Origin: Fuerstiella sp.
GTDB lineage: Bacteria; Planctomycetota; Planctomycetia; Planctomycetales; Planctomycetaceae
NCBI GenBank assembly: GCA_014238335.1
Contig: JABABI010000016.1
Span: forward strand, 19,855 to 83,854
Length of the DNA: 64,000 nucleotides
Direction of reading: 5' to 3'
Below the pieces are notes generated by a model. That model made no database searches. It was not told where the DNA came from and was given only the letters and a program-made list of their open reading frames with translations. Position numbers and translations under genes: made by a program. Shown here piece after piece: positions 44,547-52,813 of the stretch; positions within the stretch are counted from its first letter, which is position 1; each line of letters starts with the position of its first letter.

Positions 44547-45620
44547 CTACTTTCGCTTCGCCCGAGCCTTTCCGCGGCCTTCGCTCTCGGTCCGCCCACC
44601 TGAGGCAGGTTTGCGGGATGCCGTCTTTTTTCGACCAGCTCCGCGCTTTTGTCCGACGGGTTTCTTTCCCGTGGATTTCCCGCTGGCAGATTTCTTAAAC
44701 GGAGGTTTTCCGCCGCCGTCGGCCTTCGAGGTGGTCGATCGTCCGGATGGCTTCGACTTTGCCTTTCGTGGCCGGCGTCTGCCTGTTGACCGACTTTGTG
44801 TTTCCTCGATGAAACCATACAGGCCGCGTAATTCTTCCGCTCGAAGTTCACGACACTGGCCGACAGCCAGGTAGCCGATTCGCAGCGGCCCGAATGCAAT
44901 TCGTTCCAGGTTGATGACCTTGTGTCCGGACCGAGCCAGCAGGCGTCGGATTTCTCTGTTCTTGCCTTCTCGCAGTTCCAGTTCCAGAAATGTACTGCGT
45001 CCCTTTCTCTTCAGCAGCTTGATGCTCTGGAACCGAAAAAATCCATCGGAAAAGTGCATGCCCTTTTCCAGTTCGGCGATTACTTCCGGTGTCGGAATGC
45101 CGACAACCTGAGCACGATAGCGGCGTACGACTTCGTAACGAGGGTGGGCCAGGTGTTCGGCCAGACCGCCGTCATTCGTAATCAGCAGCAGTCCCTGAGT
45201 GTTTTCGTCCAGTCTCCCGACGGTAAACATGCGGTGATCGCGGTTCGGTACAAGATCCACCGCACGCGGTCGGCCACGGGGGTCACGGTTGGTACAAAGA
45301 ACGCCATTTGGTTTGTTCAGCAGAAAGTACTTGAAGGCCGGAAGTCGCAGGCGTTCTCCGTCGGCCCGCACATCCTGTTCCTGAGGATTCACAGAACGTG
45401 CCGGGTCCGTCACCACCTGTCCGTCCACCGTGACTCGACCGTCTCGAATCAGTGCCTCGCAGTTACGGCGCGAATCTACGCCCGCGTTGGCCAGAAACTT
45501 TTGCAGACGCAGATTGTCTTCCGACGATAAAAAGGCCGGACGTGAGGACCGTCGTTGACCTTTGCCGGATGGTGTTGAACGTTGTTTACGGTTTTGAGAG
45601 CGTGATGGCTTGGGAGACAT
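44547..45620 (-). CDS. rluB: Pseudouridine synthase, RluB/RsuA-type, with basic tails
   Basis: The 357-residue enzyme has an S4 domain (LRLQKFLANAGVDSRRNCEALI), a RsuA-type catalytic core with the Asp in VGRLDENTQGLLLITND and the later REGKNREIRRLLA motif. It modifies 23S (or 16S) rRNA. Both ends are very basic: an Arg/Lys/Ser-rich N-terminus (SPKPSRSQNRKQ) and a long C-terminal Lys/Gly tail (about 265-357). ATG 45620 is chosen; earlier ATGs exist. The RluB label rests on overall pattern, so RluF/RsuA is possible. It is convergent with the esterase gene, 11 bp apart. Confidence 0.85.
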   Translation of the reverse strand: MSPKPSRSQNRKQRSTPSGKGQRRSSRPAFLSSEDNLRLQKFLANAGVDSRRNCEALIRDGRVTVDGQVVTDPARSVNPQEQDVRADGERLRLPAFKYFLLNKPNGVLCTNRDPRGRPRAVDLVPNRDHRMFTVGRLDENTQGLLLITNDGGLAEHLAHPRYEVVRRYRAQVVGIPTPEVIAELEKGMHFSDGFFRFQSIKLLKRKGRSTFLELELREGKNREIRRLLARSGHKVINLERIAFGPLRIGYLAVGQCRELRAEELRGLYGFIEETQSRSTGRRRPRKAKSKPSGRSTTSKADGGGKPPFKKSASGKSTGKKPVGQKRGAGRKKTASRKPASGGRTESEGRGKARAKRK

Positions 45621-45892
45621 GGACCGCATCCGCGGAAAAGTTAGGTTCTGGAGAGCTGGCGGACCGCCCCCAAAGGAAGCGACCACGGAGGACAAGCCAC
45701 GACAAGACGCAATGATTCGCTGGAAGTGGTTTCACTTCCGGCCCGAAATTCCAGCGTACGGCGCAAGAACAGCCGTCGGCATCGTACCCGTCTCATGCCT
45801 GAAGCAGAGACCGAATCGGTGAGATTCTCGGTCTTGGCACCGATGTCCAACGGGCGATCACGTATGCCGTACCACCTTGCCAGGCCCGCGTC

Positions 45893-46948
45893 TCAGTTCA
45901 CTCGCGGAGTTGGGCGGAAGTTCCATGCCGGGCTGCCCTTGGGGTCGGGCAGGTGAGGCGTCCTGCCCAGGCCAAGGTCTTCCAGCTTAAGACCGGCGTC
46001 CTTCCAGTAGTTTTTGACCTGGATGAAGCCGTAGAAACTGGGATAGAAAGGATCCACGAAAGCGACGTCCGCTTTCGTGGGGACCTCCTGCCCGGTGAGA
46101 TGATAAGCCGCATTCACGATCAGACGACGAAGGTCTTCGCTGACGAAATCCACAGACGCCCCGGCCGTTGTACAAAATGACTGGCCCTCACTCTGACCGT
46201 CCGGAGTCGTGTACGTATGCTGCCACGCCAGCGGCTGCATCGGACTGTTCTTGTCGCCTTCGATCGGCTTTGAGGTTGGATCCAGTGTCTCAGTAACTGC
46301 ACCTCGCAGCAGCACGGTATCGGCGTCTGTCAGGTGGGTTACACCGTAAACGTCGCTGGGGGCGAAGACGTCCTTGACACTGTTGAGAATTGTATGTTTG
46401 GCATTGGCTTCTTCAACGACACCCCGACAGCCCTGCCGTTTATGGCCACCGTGGTGGCTGACCCACTGTTCGCCCAGCACTTTGCGACCAAATTCACCGA
46501 AGCTGATGCTTCCGAATTTTCCGTTACCCCTGAATGCATGAGTCGCTGTGCGAATTCCGATCACTGGTTTGCCTGCGTTCAGGAAGCGAGTGATGTGCTT
46601 TGCGCCGGCTTCATCCGGCGTACGAAAGCGAGTACCAATTAACATCAGGTCCGCAGAATCCAGAGCGTCCAGTCCTCGCAGTCCGGCCTGGTTATTGGCA
46701 TCGACATAGTCTGCACCGTCCGGGCCGAACGCGAACAGCACGGTGCACTTGAAACCATGTTTCTGGCTGAGAATCTTGCCCAGCATCGGCATCGATTCCT
46801 CCGTGCGATACTCTTCGTCACCGGCGATCAGCACGATGTGCTTTGCGTGGGCGTCAGCATGTGGCGGACTGAATACCAGACGGTCGGCCGCATGGGTGAT
46901 TTGTCCGGCAACGACCAGCAGCATCAGGCAGAATGTTCTTGTTATCAT
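45893..46948 (-). CDS. Secreted ThuA domain protein
   Basis: The 351-residue protein has a signal peptide (CLMLLVVAGQITHA) and the ThuA trehalose-utilisation-type fold, related to class I glutamine amidotransferases: IVLIAGDEEYRTEESMPML, ADLMLIGTRFRTPDE, KPVIGIRTATHAF, VSHHGGHKRQGCRGV. The normal amidotransferase Cys is replaced by a Thr in GIRTATHAF. Planctomycetes have many ThuA proteins, often near oxidoreductases, probably in sugar breakdown. The gene is alone on the minus strand. Confidence 0.85.
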   Translation of the reverse strand: MITRTFCLMLLVVAGQITHAADRLVFSPPHADAHAKHIVLIAGDEEYRTEESMPMLGKILSQKHGFKCTVLFAFGPDGADYVDANNQAGLRGLDALDSADLMLIGTRFRTPDEAGAKHITRFLNAGKPVIGIRTATHAFRGNGKFGSISFGEFGRKVLGEQWVSHHGGHKRQGCRGVVEEANAKHTILNSVKDVFAPSDVYGVTHLTDADTVLLRGAVTETLDPTSKPIEGDKNSPMQPLAWQHTYTTPDGQSEGQSFCTTAGASVDFVSEDLRRLIVNAAYHLTGQEVPTKADVAFVDPFYPSFYGFIQVKNYWKDAGLKLEDLGLGRTPHLPDPKGSPAWNFRPTPRVN

Positions 46949-47245
46949 GAAATGGTTTTCCGTGTTCTGAAAGTCAATGAATTGTGGCGAGGACCAGGTG
47001 TTAAGAGGTCAGGGTTGATTGATCGATTTCCTGTTCTGGTACGGGCTCATTCTGTTTCGCTGTGTCCTCATGGAAATTTTCATTTCGACACAGTCCCGGA
47101 GGGACGACACCGCATAGCCACGGGTGTAAACCCACGGCTATGTGCTTTAACCGCTTCGTGGCAAGTGGCCCTCGCTGGAAAATCAGCGTGAGTACAGATC
47201 TTTGACAATTCTTCCGTGGCACCTTCGCGCATCAGGGCACCACGT
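46949..47245. repeat. Intergenic region with REP-like palindromes
   Basis: GTCCCGGAGGGAC (47093-47105) is a perfect 6-bp palindrome. Next to it, 47113-47142 forms a hairpin with CATAGCC/GGCTATG and GGGT/ACCC arms flanking a 2-bp mismatch. This type of composite unit looks like a dispersed repeat found between genes of many planctomycetes, but I cannot count copies here. Confidence 0.5.
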
Positions 47246-49114
47246 TCATTTCTTTGGTTTCCTGTAGGGTTCGCCCGTCAGGTATTCCAGTCGGCGTTTG
47301 ACGGTGTCATTTTTCGCAACATCCGGCCGGAACAAATCCTTTGAAACAGCGAACTTGTATCCGGGTTCAGAGTCCTTCAGCAGAACAAGGCTGTTCAGCA
47401 TGAGCCCCGCTTCCACACCGGAAGACGTATTGCTGAGTGCCGAAAGAATATCCGCCTGAGGATCTCTTTTTCCAATCAGGCCAAGGAATTCAGCGGCTCG
47501 AACTTTTACCAGACCGTGCAGATTCTGGTCCGCTAACTTCTCTGCCATGGGTGCGAGTGTCGCTGCTTCTTCACCAAATGAACTGCACGTGACCAGGGCC
47601 CAGTAGATTTCCCAGCGACTCAGGCCGCCCAGAACTTTCTTCAGTTCACCTTCGGCATCCTTCCGTGGCAGTAACTGAAGATTGGCGATATCCACCATCC
47701 GGCCAATGGCGTCGGCGTTTGTCTGTCCGAAGTCGACAGGATTGTCAAAGGCGGCATCCACCAGATGACTTTCGGGAAAGAAGCTGAGATCCGGCAGTTT
47801 CTTGACGCGCGCTGTCAGCCGATTCCGCATGTCCTGCAGCACTTCCGCGTAGGCCGGTTTGCCCGCGAGGTCGTTGACTTCGTGTGGATCGACTTCCACA
47901 TCGAACAGCTGTTCCGCTGGACGAGACTCAAAGAACTGACGCTGCTGCGCGTTGAGTTTCCCTTCCTGATACATCTTGCGCCATTCGGTGTAGGCCAGCA
48001 TGCGGTATCGATAATTGTTCTGCAGACCGTCAAAGTTGAAAGGTTGATAGCTGCGGATGTAGTTGAATTTTCCCTTTCGCAGTGTGCGGACGAGGTCATA
48101 TTTTTCGTCAAAACGATCTGCGTAGCCGAACGCTTCGTCCCGGCTTTCGACTTCCTTCTGTGAGACGCCCTTGCCCAGGAATGGCCGGCCATCCATCTGT
48201 TCGGGGACGGTGACACCGGCAAGATTCAGGGTTGTCGGTCCGAAATCGATAAAGCTGACGAAGCCTTTTCGTCTGGATCCGAGTTCTGCTGCCGCCAGAT
48301 GTTTCCACTTGTCGGGAACTCGCACAACCAGTGGCACGTGCAGACCGGCTTCACACGCGTATCCTTTTCCGCGAGGCAACACACCGCCGTGGTCGCCGAA
48401 GTAGAAGATGAACGTGTCTTCCAGTAGTCCGTCGGTCGTCAGGGCGTCAACGACGGATCCGATTTGCCGGTCCATTTGCATGATGCGATCACGATACCGA
48501 GCATTTGTATAACGAAACGTCGGCGTGTCGGGATGGTACGGTGCCACGAACACGCTGGCGGAGTCGGTTTCCGTCTTTTCAGACGCCATCACTTTCGCGG
48601 AAAAGTGCAGCGAACTTTCGTGACAAACCGCAAAACTCTGCATGTAGAAAAACGGCTGGCCATCTTTGCGTTTTCGCCATGTTGCCTTGCGTGAGGACTC
48701 GTCCCACACGTTCTTCCCGGGGATCGCGTTGTAGTCCGTCTTGCTGTTGTTCGCGGTGTAGTAGTCCGCGTTCCGCAGGTACTCCGGGAACATCTTCATT
48801 CCGTCGGGCAGTGGCACGGCGACAGATCGGCGGTGATACTGGGTCCCTATGCGCGGTCCGTAACAGCCGGTGGCCAGTGTCGTTCTCGCCACACTGCACA
48901 CGGGAGCATTGGAAAATGCCTGGTCAAATGTAAGACCGTGGGCGGCCAGTGCTTCAATTCGCGGGGTAGGCGCACCGTGTTCGTCAAAGTGTTTCAGATA
49001 ATGAACGGAATTGTCTTCCGAAACCAGCCAGACGATATTGGGCCGTTCCACCGCGTGCACGACGGAAATTCCGGATAGTATTGTGAAGGCCAGCAAAACC
49101 GCGTTACGTTTCAT
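47246..49114 (-). CDS. Secreted sulfatase (heparan N-sulfatase-like)
   Basis: The 622-residue sulfatase has a signal peptide (about 1-22), the N-terminal RPNIVWLVSEDN metal site, and the formylglycine motif in an unusual form, APVCSVARTTLATG, with Cys73 and Val in place of the usual Pro of CxPxR. FGDHGGVLPRGKGYACEAGLHVPLVVR carries further metal and substrate residues. A C-terminal helical region (about 500-622) looks HEAT-like. It needs a formylglycine-generating enzyme, which is not in the window. It probably acts on sulfated polysaccharides. Confidence 0.9.
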   Translation of the reverse strand: MKRNAVLLAFTILSGISVVHAVERPNIVWLVSEDNSVHYLKHFDEHGAPTPRIEALAAHGLTFDQAFSNAPVCSVARTTLATGCYGPRIGTQYHRRSVAVPLPDGMKMFPEYLRNADYYTANNSKTDYNAIPGKNVWDESSRKATWRKRKDGQPFFYMQSFAVCHESSLHFSAKVMASEKTETDSASVFVAPYHPDTPTFRYTNARYRDRIMQMDRQIGSVVDALTTDGLLEDTFIFYFGDHGGVLPRGKGYACEAGLHVPLVVRVPDKWKHLAAAELGSRRKGFVSFIDFGPTTLNLAGVTVPEQMDGRPFLGKGVSQKEVESRDEAFGYADRFDEKYDLVRTLRKGKFNYIRSYQPFNFDGLQNNYRYRMLAYTEWRKMYQEGKLNAQQRQFFESRPAEQLFDVEVDPHEVNDLAGKPAYAEVLQDMRNRLTARVKKLPDLSFFPESHLVDAAFDNPVDFGQTNADAIGRMVDIANLQLLPRKDAEGELKKVLGGLSRWEIYWALVTCSSFGEEAATLAPMAEKLADQNLHGLVKVRAAEFLGLIGKRDPQADILSALSNTSSGVEAGLMLNSLVLLKDSEPGYKFAVSKDLFRPDVAKNDTVKRRLEYLTGEPYRKPKK

Positions 49115-49622
49115 TGAGTTCGGACCACAAAGAGAAGCTCAGGAGTGTTACCATTCCAGGCCGGAGGACGACCAATGGTTGATATGATGATTGGTCACGA
49201 CGCCAAACGCCAGCGTCAGACTCGGTACATTTGTACATGGCCTGAGGAGTCACGATGCCTGACAATCCCTTCACGGCGCCAGACGCCCGGACGCTACTGT
49301 CTCGGGCCAGGCAGCGTTGCGACCATGGACGCTCTTACTGCTTTTCGTATCCTGTGTTCCTGGCGTGATTGCTACTCTGTAGCTGGCGACGGGCGTGTAG
49401 AGCCAGGCCAATTCCTTCGAGTGCTGTTTCCGGGCAAAGCGTGGTTTGTCGGCTGGTGCCTTTCGCTGGCATCCTTCGTGACCGCTCCCGCTGTCCTGCG
49501 GAAGATGGACTTGTTGCGACCTCTTCCCGTATTCCCTGGTGGATCTGCCGTTTCCTCGCCCTTCGTCTTTATCTTAAGTTCGAACTAACGATCAAAACGT
49601 AACAGTATTAGAAACGTAAAAC
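49115..49622. other. Divergent intergenic region
   Basis: About 500 bp lie between the sulfatase and the DUF6807 gene. It carries a possible decayed membrane-protein gene (49254-49588). I see nothing else that I can support. Confidence 0.4.
49254..49588 (+). pseudogene. Possible decayed small membrane protein gene
   Basis: A frame beginning MPDNPFTAPDARTLLSRARQ starts at 49254; planctomycete membrane proteins often begin with a similar DNPYxxP motif. In another frame nearby there is the membrane-helix-like LLLLFVSCVPGVIATL, and a third frame has WFVGWCLSLASFVTAPAVL. Read together, these suggest a small membrane protein broken by at least two shifts. No complete frame exists. A chance mix of frames cannot be ruled out. 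Confidence 0.28.
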
Positions 49623-50648
49623 ATGATTCCACGTATGCCGTTTGCTGTTGCTGTTTTCTTAGTGTCACGGTGCTGTGCTCAGGACGAATTCCACCCGGAC
49701 CGTTGCGAGGTTCTGCCACTGCCGAACCGTCAGGTTTCGTTGTCCATCGATGGAAGTGAAAAGCTGAAGTGGCATTTTGGTAAGCAGTATCCTCGTCCGT
49801 TTTTCTACCCGTTTAATGGACCATCGGGCGTTTCACTGACTCGTATGGGGCACCCAGGTGCCCAGAATCACGATCATCATCGGTCTGTCTGGTTTGCTCA
49901 CCACAAGCTCAACGGCGTCGATTTCTGGTCCGACAATACGAAGGCTCGGGTTCGGCAGAAACACTGGTATCGATATCGAGATGGAAACGAAGAAGCCGTT
50001 ATGGCGTCGCTGCTTGGGTGGTTCGATGAGGACGGGAAGGAAGTCATGGAGCAGGACGTCATTGCCGCACTTCGTCCGATGGACGCAGGAGAACACGCGT
50101 TGGAACTGCAGATCACGATGCGTCCGCCGCAGGGCATTGAGGTGGTGACGCTGGACAAAACGAATTTTGGATTACTCGCGGTGCGAGTTTCCAAAACGCT
50201 GTCGTCGTACTTTGGCGGAGGTCAGTTAAGTAATAGCGAAGGCATGGTCGGAGAGCCAGGCATCTTCGGCAAACGGGCGCGGTGGATGGACTATAGCGGG
50301 CCGGTCGTTGTTGGAGCCGGAGAAACTCGACACATGGTTCGCGAAGGGATCACGTATTTCGATCACCCGCAGAATCCTAGTTATCCAACGTATTGGCACG
50401 TGCGCGAAGACGGCTGGATGGGGGCGTCCCTGGGAATGCACGACGCATGGTCTGTGGACCGGCAGAATCCGCTGGTACTAAGGTATTTGTTGCATGCCCA
50501 TTCGGGCGAATACGATCACGGCAAGGCGGAACGTGTTCAACAAAGTTTTGCGGAACGGCAGGGCTTCCGGATTCGCCAGCCGACTGCAGACGAGCGTCAT
50601 CGGCAGTACGAAGTTGAGCGAATTACCCCCTCAAAAGCAGACAAATGA
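49623..50648 (+). CDS. Secreted DUF6807 (PmoA-like) family protein
   Basis: The 341-residue protein has a short signal (MPFAVAVFLVSRCCAQ) and the family core: RPFFYPFNGPSGVSLTRM then HPGAQNHDHHRSVWFAHHKL and DFWSDN. The His cluster may bind a metal. The family is unrelated to particulate methane monooxygenase despite its common name, and is usually found with sugar oxidoreductases and ThuA proteins. Function unknown. A cytochrome-like gene and a Gfo/Idh/MocA gene follow on the same strand. Confidence 0.82.
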   Translation: MIPRMPFAVAVFLVSRCCAQDEFHPDRCEVLPLPNRQVSLSIDGSEKLKWHFGKQYPRPFFYPFNGPSGVSLTRMGHPGAQNHDHHRSVWFAHHKLNGVDFWSDNTKARVRQKHWYRYRDGNEEAVMASLLGWFDEDGKEVMEQDVIAALRPMDAGEHALELQITMRPPQGIEVVTLDKTNFGLLAVRVSKTLSSYFGGGQLSNSEGMVGEPGIFGKRARWMDYSGPVVVGAGETRHMVREGITYFDHPQNPSYPTYWHVREDGWMGASLGMHDAWSVDRQNPLVLRYLLHAHSGEYDHGKAERVQQSFAERQGFRIRQPTADERHRQYEVERITPSKADK

Positions 50649-50895
50649 CAGCGGAATTCTCATCGAAGAATACGCTAACCCGCGCTGTTTGGTCGTTATA
50701 CGACAGACTTCATATCACGAAGTTTACGCAGTCTGGCTGCTTGTGACACTTGACAAAGGTGCCACGTGGCGGTTTCATAGGAAGGGAAAACACGGGGATT
50801 TTGGCGTTGATTCGACGGTCGATCGGTCGAAGAATGTGCTGTTGCCGGCTCCGTGGTGACTTCGTCGAAAAAACATAAACTCTGGAGACAATTGA

Positions 50896-51279
50896 ATGCG
50901 TAGTGTGAAAAACCTCGGTCGATTCGTGATCGCTGGTGCTTGTCTGTTTGCTATCGTTGCCCTGACTGGCGACTTGGCGTCTGCTCGACCAAAGTACCAG
51001 GCGGTCTTAAGCAAGCATTATCCTGAACTTACCAAAAAGCACGGTAAGAATGACAAACTGTCCTGTGCAGTCTGTCACCCTTCTAAAAGTAAGAAGAAGC
51101 GAAACAACTACGGCGTGGCTGTTGGAAAGAACGTCGGTAAGAAGAATCAGTCCGATCTGGAAAAAATTAAGGAAGCTATTGTCAAGGCTGAAAAGGAAAA
51201 GAGCGCTACAGAAGGCAAGTCCTTCGGCGATCTGATCAAAGCCGGTGAATTGCCAGGCACAAAGGACGAAGCAAACTAA
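50896..51279 (+). CDS. Small secreted c-type cytochrome-like protein
   Basis: The 127-residue protein has a signal peptide (ends near ASA, residue 30) and a single heme-type motif CAVCH (57-61) set in a Lys-rich region. The C-terminal half is Lys/Glu-rich and helical. It is too basic and too short on hydrophobic core residues to be sure it folds as a classic class I cytochrome; a Met ligand is not obvious. A good terminator follows. It may carry electrons in the periplasm for nearby dehydrogenases. Confidence 0.68.
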   Translation: MRSVKNLGRFVIAGACLFAIVALTGDLASARPKYQAVLSKHYPELTKKHGKNDKLSCAVCHPSKSKKKRNNYGVAVGKNVGKKNQSDLEKIKEAIVKAEKEKSATEGKSFGDLIKAGELPGTKDEAN

Positions 51280-51295
51280 TTTGCTTCTGTGACTC

Positions 51296-51331
51296 AAACG
51301 CGAGCTGTTTTGACAATGGCTCGCGTTTTTT
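51296..51331 (+). terminator. Rho-independent terminator after the cytochrome-like gene
   Basis: AAACGCGAGC (51296-51305) pairs perfectly with GCTCGCGTTT (51319-51328), with a 13-nt loop and six Ts in the run after GCG. This is a classical intrinsic terminator 16 bp after the stop. Confidence 0.85.
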
Positions 51332-51477
51332 ATGCGCACTCGGAAAGATTGAGTTTCCAGGTGGGCAATCATTTCCCATCGGCGGGTATATACGGTTATG
51401 CTGGAGCCAACCAGCGGGAGTATTCGTCTTCCTGTTCTGTTCCTCCACCCAATTCCTGCCTCAATCCGGAAGCTTCC

Positions 51478-52779
51478 ATGAGCGCCGCCAGCGAATCCAA
51501 CCGTCGTCAATTCCTTACTACAAGTACCGCTGCGACGGCCGCTCTGGCCGTGTCGCCGGGACTGTCCGCCGGTGCGTTCGCCAGCGGCAGCGATCTGCTG
51601 AAAGTCGGACTGGTCGGGTGCGGTGGTCGAGGAACCGGTGCCGCATCTCAGGCATTGAATGCAGATTCCGGTGTGGAACTGGTGGCAATGGCCGACGCTT
51701 TTGACGACCGACTGCAGAGTGCGCGAGCCCGTCTGCAACGAACGTTCAACAAGGAAAACGAAATACCTCGCGTCAATGTGGTTGACGACAATTGTTTCGT
51801 CGGCTTCGACGCGTACAAACAGGTTGTCGATAAGAGCGACGTTGTTGTGTTGGCGTCGACTCCTCATTTTCGACCTCGCCACCTAAAGGCAGCGGTGGAA
51901 GCCGGCAAACATGTCTTTTGTGAAAAGCCGGTTGCCGTCGACGGACCGGGCCTGCGTTCCGTGCTGGAGTCTGTTGAGAAAGCTCGTGAAAACAAGACGT
52001 CTCTTGTCAGTGGTCTCTGCTGGCGTTACCACCATGGTAAGCGAGCCGTCTTTGATCAGATCAAGGACGGGATGATCGGCGACATCGTTTCCATGCAGTG
52101 CAGTTACATGACGGGTGGTGTGTGGGATCCTCGAAAGACGAAGGAAGAATGCAGCAGCGAAATGGAGTATCAGTTGCGCAACTGGTACTACTACACTTGG
52201 CTGTCCGGGGACTTCAATGTGGAACAGCACATTCACAGTCTGGATAAGATGTTGTGGGCCATGGATGACGAGGCACCAGCGACGATCAGTGCCAGTGGTG
52301 GTCGGCAGGTGCGGACCGATCCAAAGTACGGAAACATTTACGATCATTTCAACGTTGTGTACGAATGGGCCAACGGCGTGAAAGCGTTTGCTCGCTGCCG
52401 TCACTGGAAGGGATGCGAAACGGACGTCAACGATTTCATCGTTGGTACCAAAGGTCGCGCTGACGTAATGAGGCACCGCATCTTCGATCTGGAGGGCAAG
52501 GAAATTTGGAAATTCGAAGGTGAAGGCGGCGACATGTACCAGATTGAACACGACGAATTGTTCGCCGGCATTCGTGGTGCCAATCCGATCAACAACGGTG
52601 ACTACATGTGCAAAAGCACAATGCTGGCCATCTCCGGCCGCATGGCTGCATACACCGGCAAGAAACTGACGTGGGACGAGTGCATGAATTCTCAGGACGA
52701 TCTGAGGCCGGAAACCTACGACTGGGGCGACGTACCCGTTCCGCCTGTCGCCATTCCTGGCAAGACAAAGTTTGTGTGA
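51478..52779 (+). CDS. Gfo/Idh/MocA family oxidoreductase with Tat signal
   Basis: The 433-residue NAD(P)-dependent enzyme has a twin-arginine leader (SNRRQFLTTSTAATAALAVS), a Rossmann site LLKVGLVGCGGRGTG, and the family EKPVAVDGPG. Tat export suggests a periplasmic location, with the cofactor bound during folding inside the cell. ATG 51478 fits the leader start; the frame is open for 63 codons more upstream, across the terminator. It leads a same-strand group with PSD1. The sugar substrate is unknown. Confidence 0.9.
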   Translation: MSAASESNRRQFLTTSTAATAALAVSPGLSAGAFASGSDLLKVGLVGCGGRGTGAASQALNADSGVELVAMADAFDDRLQSARARLQRTFNKENEIPRVNVVDDNCFVGFDAYKQVVDKSDVVVLASTPHFRPRHLKAAVEAGKHVFCEKPVAVDGPGLRSVLESVEKARENKTSLVSGLCWRYHHGKRAVFDQIKDGMIGDIVSMQCSYMTGGVWDPRKTKEECSSEMEYQLRNWYYYTWLSGDFNVEQHIHSLDKMLWAMDDEAPATISASGGRQVRTDPKYGNIYDHFNVVYEWANGVKAFARCRHWKGCETDVNDFIVGTKGRADVMRHRIFDLEGKEIWKFEGEGGDMYQIEHDELFAGIRGANPINNGDYMCKSTMLAISGRMAAYTGKKLTWDECMNSQDDLRPETYDWGDVPVPPVAIPGKTKFV

Positions 52780-52813
52780 CTTTTGACCGTGTGGTTGTTC
52801 CCTGTGTCTGATC

